From assembly GCA_036390995.1 (NCBI GenBank), contig DASWAT010000092.1, forward strand, positions 1-5,136: a DNA stretch of 5,136 nucleotides, read 5' to 3'. Below the pieces are notes generated by a model, which saw only the letters and a program-made list of their open reading frames with translations, was not told the DNA's origin and ran no database searches. Each line of letters opens with the position of its first letter. Position 1 is the first letter of the stretch. This document shows positions 1 to 5,136 of this stretch, piece after piece. The DNA is from DASQQQ01 sp036390995. GTDB lineage: Bacteria; Actinomycetota; UBA4738; HRBIN12. The position numbers and the translations under genes are program-made.

Positions 1-759
1 GGATGGTGGACGGCGCTCGCCCATCCGTTCCGTGTGGCGGAATGGACGTTCCAGAACTACCGGGACGCGCTGTCCACCGGCGGCTTCGGCAACGCGTTCC
101 TGAACAGCCTTGCCGTCACCATCCCGGCGACCGTGATCCCGATCACGATCGCCGCGTTCGCCGCCTACGCCTTCTCGTGGATGGAGTTCCGGGGGCGGTA
201 CGTGATGTTCGTGGCCGTCGTGGGACTCATGGTGGTCCCGCTGCAGATGGCGCTCATCCCGATCCTGCGGCTGTACACGGGCGGAGCCACCTTGTTCGGC
301 GTTCGGGTCTTCCCGGACCTGGACCTCGGGGGCACGTTCCTGGGCGTCTGGCTGGCGCACACCGGGTTCGGGCTGCCCCTGGCCGTCTACCTCCTCCGCA
401 ACTACATCGGGTCGCTGCCGTCGTCGATCATCGAGTCGGCGAAGATGGACGGCGCAGACCACTTCACCATCTTCTGGAGACTCGTCGTTCCGCTCTCGGT
501 CCCGGCCCTCGCGGCGTTCGCGATCTTCCAGTTCCTATGGGTCTGGAACGACCTGCTGGTCGCGTACGTGTTCCTGGGCGGAACCTCCCAGCTTCGAACG
601 TTGACGATCGCGCTCCAGCAGCTGGTCGGGGCGCGCGGCGAGAACTGGCAGGTGCTCACGGCAGCGGCGTTCATCTCGATGTCGCTCCCGCTCGTCGTGT
701 TCTTCTCGCTGCAGAAGTACTTCGTGCGCGGGCTCACCGCCGGTTCGGTCAAGGGCTGA
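1..759 (+). CDS. Carbohydrate ABC transporter permease, MalG/AglG-like (CUT1), 5'-truncated
   Basis: Membrane subunit of a binding-protein-dependent sugar importer, one half of the inner-membrane channel that normally pairs with a MalF-type permease, a solute-binding protein and an ATPase. The frame is open from base 1 and gives 252 residues. The family usually has about 270-300, so the first transmembrane helix and true start lie upstream, and the in-frame GTG at 34 is internal. Visible: the family's WTFQNY segment and NSLAVTIPAT helix (residues about 31-60), further hydrophobic helices near 68-92, 113-135, 165-188 and 220-238, and the EAA loop that docks on the ATPase (E145-S-A, then D150-G-A, ending VVPL at 162-165). 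The C-terminus RGLTAGSVKG is typical of alpha-glucoside-type (AglG-like) permeases. That makes an alpha-glucoside a reasonable but unproven substrate. The stop at 757-759 is five bases before the next gene, which suggests one operon. Family assignment is firm, substrate is not. Confidence 0.95.
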   Translation, partial: GWWTALAHPFRVAEWTFQNYRDALSTGGFGNAFLNSLAVTIPATVIPITIAAFAAYAFSWMEFRGRYVMFVAVVGLMVVPLQMALIPILRLYTGGATLFGVRVFPDLDLGGTFLGVWLAHTGFGLPLAVYLLRNYIGSLPSSIIESAKMDGADHFTIFWRLVVPLSVPALAAFAIFQFLWVWNDLLVAYVFLGGTSQLRTLTIALQQLVGARGENWQVLTAAAFISMSLPLVVFFSLQKYFVRGLTAGSVKG

Positions 760-764
760 GTCGG

Positions 765-1349
765 GTGGTCCGAGCCCGACGGCCGGTCGCTGCGGGGACG
801 GAGCCGCTTCCGCCCCGTCGCAAGTGGCGGGCCATCACCTTGGCGACCCTTCTGCTCGTTCCCTCGTACTGGGCGGTCCTGGGCGGGCTCGTCGCGGTGG
901 CCTCGACCCGGGACGGCGATCTTCCGAACGCGGGTGCCTTCATCGCCTTCGGTCTCGCGCTGGTCCCGTTCGTCTTCCTCGTCCTGGCATTCCTATCCGA
1001 GCATCCCCGAGCGCCTGGGGCGGTGATCAAGGCCATGACCCTGTCGCTCGTGGTGGGCATCCCGGTGTCCGCGCTGGCCGCGGACGCGGTGACCGGACTC
1101 GTCGCCGGCGTGGGCGCCGGCGGGATCGTGGCCCTGCGCTCCGACCTCGGCCACAACGCGAAGGCTCGGGCCATCGCGGTTCTCGCGGCCTCGGCGTACA
1201 TCTTCGTCCTGGTTCGGACCGCCGGCGACGCCGCCCTGATCCTGGCCCCCGTGCTCCCGTTCACCAGCATCGGCGTCGCCGATCACCTCTCCGAGCGCCG
1301 AAGGGAGCGAGAGGCCCGGGAGCGATCCCAGCCGGCCCGCACCCGCTAG
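765..1349 (+). CDS. Multi-pass membrane protein of unknown function, 194 aa
   Basis: Not recognised; no function is proposed. The start is the first GTG after the permease stop (five-base gap). An AAGGG at 751-755 lies nine bases before it and could serve as a ribosome binding site, or translation may be coupled to the permease. The N-terminal 20 residues are basic and proline-rich (RARRP, PPRRK). Hydrophobic stretches follow at about 23-47, 56-77, 86-106, 108-124, 135-150 and 155-172, so five or six membrane helices are likely. Positive charge before the first helix suggests a cytoplasmic N-terminus. The helix around 108-124 is rich in Gly/Ala/Val (GLVAGVGAGG). The C-terminus is a charged cytoplasmic-looking tail (SERRREREARERSQ, about 176-189). 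No binding-protein, permease EAA or nucleotide-binding motif is present, so it is not an obvious transporter subunit. Codon use matches its neighbours, and the hydrophobic pattern in this frame argues that it is real. Its place between permease and kinases suggests a link to the sugar system. Confidence 0.8.
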   Translation: MVRARRPVAAGTEPLPPRRKWRAITLATLLLVPSYWAVLGGLVAVASTRDGDLPNAGAFIAFGLALVPFVFLVLAFLSEHPRAPGAVIKAMTLSLVVGIPVSALAADAVTGLVAGVGAGGIVALRSDLGHNAKARAIAVLAASAYIFVLVRTAGDAALILAPVLPFTSIGVADHLSERRREREARERSQPARTR

Positions 1350-1352
1350 GCT
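1347..1352 (+). promoter_or_regulatory. Candidate leaderless -10 element TAGGCT for the kinase pair
   Basis: TAGGCT fits the actinobacterial TANNNT -10 consensus. It is followed by exactly six bases and then the GTG start at 1359, the spacing expected if transcription begins at the start codon and yields a leaderless mRNA. Its first three bases are the TAG stop of the preceding gene. No good -35 hexamer is visible near 1324-1330, and no Shine-Dalgarno precedes the GTG, both of which fit leaderless expression. A chance match is possible because the TAG stop supplies half the motif. Confidence 0.45.
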
Positions 1353-1358
1353 TGGCCG

Positions 1359-2291
1359 GTGCCTGCCGAGATCGACCTCCTGGTGCTGGGCGACCTCAAC
1401 CCCGATCTCGTCGTCCGGGGCGACGTCGAGCCCGCGTTCGGCCAGGCCGAGAAGCTCGTGGACGGGGCAGGGCTGGTCCTGGGCGGCTCGGGGGCCATCA
1501 TGGCGTGCGGGGCGGCTCGGCTGGGGCTGCGGGTCGCGGTCGCCGGGGTGGTGGGCGACGACGTGTTCGGCCGGTTCGTGCGGGACGAGCTCGAGTCGCG
1601 CGGCGTGGACGTTCGCGCCGTCTCGGTGGATCCGAGCCGGCCCACGGGGATCTCCGTCATCCTGTCGCGCGGCGACGATCGCGCGACCCTGACCTCGCCC
1701 GGGACGATCGGCGACCTCCGCGGAGAGCTGGTGGATCTGGATCTGGTGCACGCCTCCCGGCACGTCCATGTCTCCTCCTACTTCCTGCAGCGCGATCTCC
1801 GTCCGGACCTGCCGGAGCTCTTCCGGGAGGCGCACGAGGCGGGCGCAACCACGTCGGTGGATCCGAACTGGGATCCCTCGGAGGAGTGGAACGGCGGATT
1901 GCTCTCGCTGCTCGCGCTCACCGACTGCTTCTTCCCCAACTCCGCGGAAGCCCGGGCGATCACCGGCGTGGACGACATCGACATCGCGGCGGAGGCGCTC
2001 GCCGAACACGGCCCCGTGGTGGCGGTGAAGTTCGGGCAGGGTGGGGGTTTGGCCATGGCGGGCGGCGAGGTCGTCCGCTCCGAGTCGATCCCCGCCGACG
2101 TCGTGGACACCACCGGCGCGGGCGACAGCTTCGATGCGGGCTTCCTCGCCGGAAGGCTGGCGGGCTGGACCCTGGACCGCTGTCTGGCACTCGCCGTGTC
2201 GTGCGGGTCGCTGTCCACGCGCGCGGCCGGAGGGACCGCGGCCCAGCCGACGATGGCCGAGGCCCTCGCCGCCCTGGAGGCGGTGACGTGA
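1359..2291 (+). CDS. PfkB-family carbohydrate kinase (ribokinase-like)
   Basis: Cytoplasmic ATP-dependent sugar (or sugar-acid) kinase of the ribokinase/PfkB fold, 310 residues, normal length for the family. Visible: the N-terminal strand with sugar-side residues (VLGDLNPDLVV, 9-19), PfkB signature 1 (GGSGAIMACGAARLG, 42-56) followed by VAGVVGDDVFG, a DPNWDP segment (168-173), FPNSAEA (192-198) and signature 2 DTTGAGDSF (250-258). D256 is the expected catalytic base and GAG forms the anion hole. Oddity: where signature 1 usually has Asn (GGSxAN), this protein has Ile47, so substrate contacts may differ. The GTG at 1359 is nine bases after the upstream stop and gives a standard N-terminus; the next in-frame GTG at 1383 would cut into the first strand. 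It overlaps the next kinase by four bases. Candidates include ribokinase, fructokinase or ketodeoxygluconate kinase; the sequence does not decide among them. Likely role: phosphorylating the imported sugar. Confidence 0.93.
   Translation: MPAEIDLLVLGDLNPDLVVRGDVEPAFGQAEKLVDGAGLVLGGSGAIMACGAARLGLRVAVAGVVGDDVFGRFVRDELESRGVDVRAVSVDPSRPTGISVILSRGDDRATLTSPGTIGDLRGELVDLDLVHASRHVHVSSYFLQRDLRPDLPELFREAHEAGATTSVDPNWDPSEEWNGGLLSLLALTDCFFPNSAEARAITGVDDIDIAAEALAEHGPVVAVKFGQGGGLAMAGGEVVRSESIPADVVDTTGAGDSFDAGFLAGRLAGWTLDRCLALAVSCGSLSTRAAGGTAAQPTMAEALAALEAVT
2276..2280 (+). promoter_or_regulatory. Ribosome binding site GGAGG for the second kinase
   Basis: A full GGAGG Shine-Dalgarno core lies within the end of the first kinase gene, seven bases before the GTG at 2288. 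It fixes the start of the second kinase and supports translational coupling through the GTGA overlap. Confidence 0.8.
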
Positions 2292-3256
2292 TCGTCTGCG
2301 TCGCGGCGAGCCCGTCGGTGGACAAGCTGTTCGAGGTCGACCGGGTGGAGGTGGGGCGGATCCACCGCCCGGAGGCGTTCGTCCAGGTGCCGGGCGGCAA
2401 GGGTCTGAACGTGGCCCGGGCCGCCCACGCGCTGGGCGCGGAGGTACGGGCGACGGGCATCCTTGCGGGCCACGCCGGCCGGTGGATCGAGGACGCGCTG
2501 GCCGCCGAGGGCGTTCCCGGGACGTTCGCCTGGATCGAGGGGGAAACCCGGGCGTCGCTCTCGATCGCCGATGCGACCGACCGCGGTCTGACCGAGTTCT
2601 ACGAGCGCGGCTCGGACATCGGACCGGGGGGATGGGCGTTGCTGGAGACCTCGGTGCGCGAGCTCCTCCCCGGCGCTGGGTGGATGACCATCTCCGGCTA
2701 CCTACCGGCGGGCGCGCCCGACGACGGCTATGCGCGACTGGTGAAGGTGGCCCACGCCGAGGGTGTCCCCGTGGCACTGGACACGCGGGACGAGCCGCTG
2801 GTGATGGGGATCTCGGCGAGCCCGGACGTGGTGAAGGTGAACGCCGAGGAGGCCGGCGATCTGCTCGGCGGGTCCGTGCGGACGCTCGAGGATGCGGTGG
2901 AAGCGGCCACCGAGATCCGGTGGCGCCTGGACGGGAAGCGGCGTGCGGCCATCGTGACGCGCGGCGCCGAGGGTGCGGTCGTCGTCGATCCCGAGGGCGA
3001 CGTGCTGCAGGCCCATCTGTACGAGCGGGGGCGGTATCCGGTCGGCAGTGGCGATGCGTTCCTCGGCGGCCTCGTCACGGGGCTCGATCGCGGGGCGACG
3101 TGGCCGGAGGCGCTGGCGCTGGCGCTCGGCGCAGCCGCGGCGAACGCGATGCTGCCGGGCGCCGGCCGGCTCGATGCGGCGACCGCCCTCGAGTTCGCGT
3201 CGCGGGCGGTGGTCGCGCCTGCTGGCACGCCGCCCTCCTCGGCGCCGCAGCGCTGA
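2288..3256 (+). CDS. Hexose-phosphate kinase, 1-phosphofructokinase / tagatose-6-phosphate kinase family
   Basis: Cytoplasmic PfkB-fold kinase of the FruK/LacC/PfkB branch, whose members mostly phosphorylate fructose-1-phosphate, fructose-6-phosphate or tagatose-6-phosphate to bisphosphates. It has 322 residues, close to the usual 305-320; the last 15 or so are a Pro/Ala/Ser-rich tail. Visible: the branch-specific N-terminus (SPSVDKLFEVDRVEVG, 8-23, with Asp12 at the sugar site), VPGGKGLNVARA (34-45), the KVNAEEAGDLLG segment (183-194), TRGAEGA (224-230) and signature 2 as PVGSGDAFLGG (251-261) with catalytic D256. Oddity: the anion hole reads GSGDA where GAGDS is commoner; all key groups remain. 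The GTG start overlaps the preceding stop as GTGA and has a GGAGG seven bases upstream, so it is translated with the first kinase. A kinase producing a bisphosphate beside an ABC importer, with no PTS genes in view, suggests its substrate is made by another kinase or isomerase. No aldolase is in the window. Substrate unresolved. Confidence 0.92.
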   Translation: MIVCVAASPSVDKLFEVDRVEVGRIHRPEAFVQVPGGKGLNVARAAHALGAEVRATGILAGHAGRWIEDALAAEGVPGTFAWIEGETRASLSIADATDRGLTEFYERGSDIGPGGWALLETSVRELLPGAGWMTISGYLPAGAPDDGYARLVKVAHAEGVPVALDTRDEPLVMGISASPDVVKVNAEEAGDLLGGSVRTLEDAVEAATEIRWRLDGKRRAAIVTRGAEGAVVVDPEGDVLQAHLYERGRYPVGSGDAFLGGLVTGLDRGATWPEALALALGAAAANAMLPGAGRLDAATALEFASRAVVAPAGTPPSSAPQR

Positions 3257-3269
3257 CGTGAGCAGCGCT
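3249..3269. terminator. Possible bidirectional hairpin between convergent genes
   Basis: A 7-bp perfect inverted repeat (AGCGCTG at 3249-3255, CAGCGCT at 3263-3269) with a seven-base loop spans the stop codon of the second kinase and most of the 19-base gap before the convergent exporter permease. No T-run follows on either strand, so it is not a classical intrinsic terminator. Each arm also contains the self-complementary AGCGCT, so in GC-rich DNA this may be chance. Confidence 0.3.
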
Positions 3270-3275
3270 CCTCGC

Positions 3276-4403
3276 CTACGCGCGCGACTTCCGCAGGGCG
3301 AGCACCCCGATGGCGAGCATCGCCGCCGACAGGGCGACGAGCGCGAGGAGCCGTCCGGCAACGTCGCCGGAGCCTCCTCCGCCCACCATGACCGTACGGA
3401 GGGCAACGGTGGCGTGGGTGAGCGGGAAGACCTGCGACAGATAGCGGAGCGGTGGCCACAGGGTCTGGACGGGCCAGAACAACCCGCCGAGGAACACCTG
3501 CGGCAGGAGGACCAGGGGGATGAACTGGACAACCTGCAGCTCGTTGCGCGCGTAGAACGAGAGAGCGATCCCCAGGTTCACGGACCCCATCACGAGGATC
3601 ACGATGACGAGCAACACGAGCCAGATCGAGCCCTCGACCGGCACGTTCAGGATCCATACGGCGTAGCCGAGGATGATGAGCGACTGGATCATTGCGAAAC
3701 CGATGAACCCGAGGAGGTAGCCGGTCAGCACCTCGAGGCGGGTGACCGGTGAGGCCATGAGCCGCTCCAGCGTGCCCGAGGAGCGCTCGCGGAGGAACCC
3801 GACGCTCGTCAGCAGGAACGTGAAGAAGAACGCGAACACCGCGATGAGCGCGGGTGCGTTGTAGTCGAGGGTGGACAGACCCCGGCTCGCCTCGAGCGGC
3901 ACGACCGCGATCGCGAGCGGTGGCTCCAGGACGGCGCCACCCGGCCCCTGGTTCCCCGCGAGGCTCGTCACGGCGGTGCGCACGGCAGCGAGGACGGGAC
4001 CCTGCACGCCGGGATCGATCCCGGTCACGAGCACCCGCACGGCCGCCGAGCCACCCCTCAGCACGAGCTCGGTGAGGTCCGCCGGCAGGACGACGGCGCT
4101 GACGACCTCACCCGAGCGAACGAGCGACTCGGCACGGGGCGCGGAGCTCACCGTCCGGACGGCGACGGCGTCCTCGGCACCGATCGCGTCGGCGATGCGC
4201 GAGCCGATCGAGACCGTCTGCGCGCCCACGTCCAGGTTCACCACGGCCACCGGGAGCGGTTCCTTCCCGGGATCGCCGATCAGGTACCCGATGAGGGCCA
4301 TCACCACGATCGGCACGATCACGATGAGCCCCACCGTCCGCTTGTCGTGACGGAACTGCTTCAGGATCCGCCCCGCGATCGCCGAAGCCCGGCTGGTCCT
4401 CAC
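3276..4403 (-). CDS. ABC-2 type exporter permease, YhhJ/YbhS-like
   Basis: Membrane subunit of an ABC exporter, 375 residues, matching the usual 370-380 of the YhhJ/YbhR/YbhS type. Order: short cytoplasmic N-terminus (RILKQFRHDKRT, 12-23), first helix about 24-43, a large non-cytoplasmic domain about 44-180 with the family pattern VRSGEVVSAVVLPADL (95-110) then VLVTGIDPG, and five helices near 183-203, 226-250, 258-282, 292-312 and 350-370. The cytoplasmic segment ERSSGTLERLMASPVTRLE (206-224) is the conserved coupling region that contacts the ATPase. The start is the GTG at 4403-4401, overlapping the ATPase stop as GTGA, with a strong purine-rich ribosome binding site seven bases upstream. 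The frame stays open further upstream, but that part only shadows the ATPase gene. It probably works as a homodimer, or with another permease not in view. Members export drugs, lipids or other hydrophobic compounds; the substrate here is unknown. Confidence 0.93.
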   Translation of the reverse strand: MRTSRASAIAGRILKQFRHDKRTVGLIVIVPIVVMALIGYLIGDPGKEPLPVAVVNLDVGAQTVSIGSRIADAIGAEDAVAVRTVSSAPRAESLVRSGEVVSAVVLPADLTELVLRGGSAAVRVLVTGIDPGVQGPVLAAVRTAVTSLAGNQGPGGAVLEPPLAIAVVPLEASRGLSTLDYNAPALIAVFAFFFTFLLTSVGFLRERSSGTLERLMASPVTRLEVLTGYLLGFIGFAMIQSLIILGYAVWILNVPVEGSIWLVLLVIVILVMGSVNLGIALSFYARNELQVVQFIPLVLLPQVFLGGLFWPVQTLWPPLRYLSQVFPLTHATVALRTVMVGGGGSGDVAGRLLALVALSAAMLAIGVLALRKSRA

Positions 4404-5136
4404 GGTGCCGCTCCCCCTTCCGCGCGGGTCCGAGAGGCGAACGCGAGGTACGCGTCCTCGAGGGTGGCGCCGCCGGTCGAACGAAGGAGCTCCTGCGGGG
4501 TCCCGGACGCGATCGCCCGTCCCTCCGCGATCATCGCCACGCGGCGACAGCGGGCGGCCTCGTCCATCACGTGGGTGGTGAGGAGGATCGTGGAGCCCTC
4601 CTCGTTCATCTCCCCGAAGTGCCGCCACAGGCCCACCCGCAGCTCCGGGTCGACGCCCACCGTCGGCTCATCCAGCAGGAGCAGGCGCGGTCGGTGCACC
4701 ATCGCGCAGGCCAGGTTCGTCCGCTGGCGCATGCCGCCGGACAGGTCACGGACCAGGGTGGTGGCCTTGTCGCGCAGCGCCACGAGCTCGATCAGCTCGT
4801 CGGCACGGGACCGCGCGGCGCGCTTCGTCATGCCGAACAGCCGCCCGAAGAACACGATGTTGTCCCGCACGGGCAGGTCGTCGTACAGGGCAGGGGACTG
4901 CGTCATGTAGCCGATGTGCGGTGCCACGTGTAGCCCGGGCGGCTCGCCGAGGACGCGCACGTCCCCGGCCGTCGGACGGAGCAGGCCTGCCACGACGCGG
5001 ATGAACGTGGTCTTCCCGGCGCCGTTCGGTCCCACCAGGCCGAGGACCTCGCCCGGCTCGACCACGAGGTCGAGCCCATCGAGGGCGCGAACCCGCCCGA
5101 ACGTCCGCACCAGCCCGCGCGCCAGAACCGCCGCCC
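4400..5136 (-). CDS. ABC exporter ATP-binding protein, CcmA/DrrA-like, 5' end off window
   Basis: Cytoplasmic ATPase subunit powering the ABC-2 permease encoded directly downstream. At least 244 residues are visible. The frame remains open to the window edge and reads AAVLARGLVRTFGRVRALDG, the normal first beta strand of this family, so the GTG at 5110 is probably not the start; the true start is just beyond base 5136. Numbering from the Val codon at 5110: Walker A GPNGAGKTT (27-35), Q-loop Gln71 (MTQSPALYDDL), ABC signature LSGGMRQR (123-130), Walker B LLLLDEP (143-149) with catalytic Glu148, D-loop GVDP (152-155), and H-loop His180 (TTHVMDEA). All catalytic motifs are intact. After the H-loop comes only a short tail of about 55 residues, without the longer C-terminal region seen in many DrrA-type proteins. 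The stop overlaps the permease start as GTGA, so the two are an operon. Substrate cannot be inferred; drug, lipid or polymer export are all possible. Confidence 0.95.
   Translation of the reverse strand, partial: AAVLARGLVRTFGRVRALDGLDLVVEPGEVLGLVGPNGAGKTTFIRVVAGLLRPTAGDVRVLGEPPGLHVAPHIGYMTQSPALYDDLPVRDNIVFFGRLFGMTKRAARSRADELIELVALRDKATTLVRDLSGGMRQRTNLACAMVHRPRLLLLDEPTVGVDPELRVGLWRHFGEMNEEGSTILLTTHVMDEAARCRRVAMIAEGRAIASGTPQELLRSTGGATLEDAYLAFASRTRAEGGAAP
4411..4420 (-). promoter_or_regulatory. Ribosome binding site GAAGGGGGAG for exporter permease
   Basis: On the minus strand a GAAGGGGGAG block inside the end of the ATPase gene lies seven bases before the GTG at 4403. It supports that start over longer in-frame alternatives and indicates coupled translation of the two exporter subunits. 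Confidence 0.75.

Noticed and set aside
34..36. GTG at 34 as start of the sugar permease
   Set aside because: The frame is open to base 1 with family-like sequence before it, and a start here would lack the first membrane helix; the gene is cut by the window edge.
3..764. Upstream extension of the membrane-protein frame across the permease
   Set aside because: Out of frame with a clear MalG-like permease and compositionally a shadow. The hydrophobic protein begins only after 765.
1859..1877. Two GGATCC palindromes 12 bases apart
   Set aside because: They encode part of the DPNWDP segment of the first kinase; coincidental repeats within coding sequence.
824..2287. Long upstream extension of the second-kinase frame (810 codons in all)
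   Set aside because: The part before 2288 is low-complexity Arg/Gly/Pro over other genes. The family N-terminus begins exactly at GTG 2288 with a good ribosome binding site.
993..2777. 594-codon open frame on the minus strand
   Set aside because: Its translation is Arg/Pro/Gly/His-rich with no domain or helix pattern, and it lies opposite three genes with clear family motifs or membrane profiles; a GC-rich antisense shadow.
3276..4110. Plus-strand open frames across the exporter permease
   Set aside because: Charged or Arg-rich translations without start signals, antisense to a well-supported membrane protein gene.
4404..4628. In-frame N-terminal extension of the exporter permease
   Set aside because: It overlaps the catalytic part of the ATPase gene, reads as Arg/Gly-rich shadow, and the GTG at 4403 has the ribosome binding site and the GTGA overlap.
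5108..5110. GTG at 5110 as start of the exporter ATPase
   Set aside because: The conserved first beta strand (VLARGLVRTFG) begins upstream and the frame continues to the window edge.

Overview
The window reads as chromosomal DNA from a high-GC bacterium, most likely an actinomycete-type lineage (Actinomycetota). The reasons are strong G/C preference at third codon positions, GTG at every start codon that can be placed, very tight gene packing, and an apparent TANNNT-type leaderless promoter. The exact phylum is an inference. There are no RNA genes, CRISPR arrays, insertion sequences or phage genes, and no gene-free stretch longer than about 20 bases.

Plus strand (1-3256): four genes in one direction with almost no spacing. 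They are the 3' part of a CUT1-type sugar ABC importer permease (MalG/AglG-like), a 194-residue multi-pass membrane protein of unrecognised family, and two PfkB/ribokinase-fold sugar kinases. The first kinase is a generic carbohydrate kinase. The second belongs to the 1-phosphofructokinase / tagatose-6-phosphate kinase branch. The kinases overlap by four bases (GTGA). The likely logic is uptake of a free sugar or oligosaccharide by the ABC importer followed by cytoplasmic phosphorylation, possibly in two steps to a bisphosphate. The substrate cannot be read from the sequence. A TAGGCT hexamer on the stop codon of the membrane-protein gene, exactly six bases before the GTG of the first kinase, suggests the kinase pair also has its own leaderless promoter.

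Minus strand (5136-3276): a two-gene ABC-2 type exporter, with the ATP-binding protein first (5' end off the window) and then a permease of the YhhJ/YbhS type, again joined by a GTGA overlap. It converges on the sugar operon. The 19-base gap and the end of the kinase gene hold a 7-bp inverted repeat that may be a weak shared terminator.

Most of the window is ordinary transport and metabolism. The points most worth following are the unknown membrane protein in the sugar operon, the tandem unlike kinases with deviations in their PfkB signatures, and the candidate leaderless promoter. I found no convincing sign of a wholly new system.
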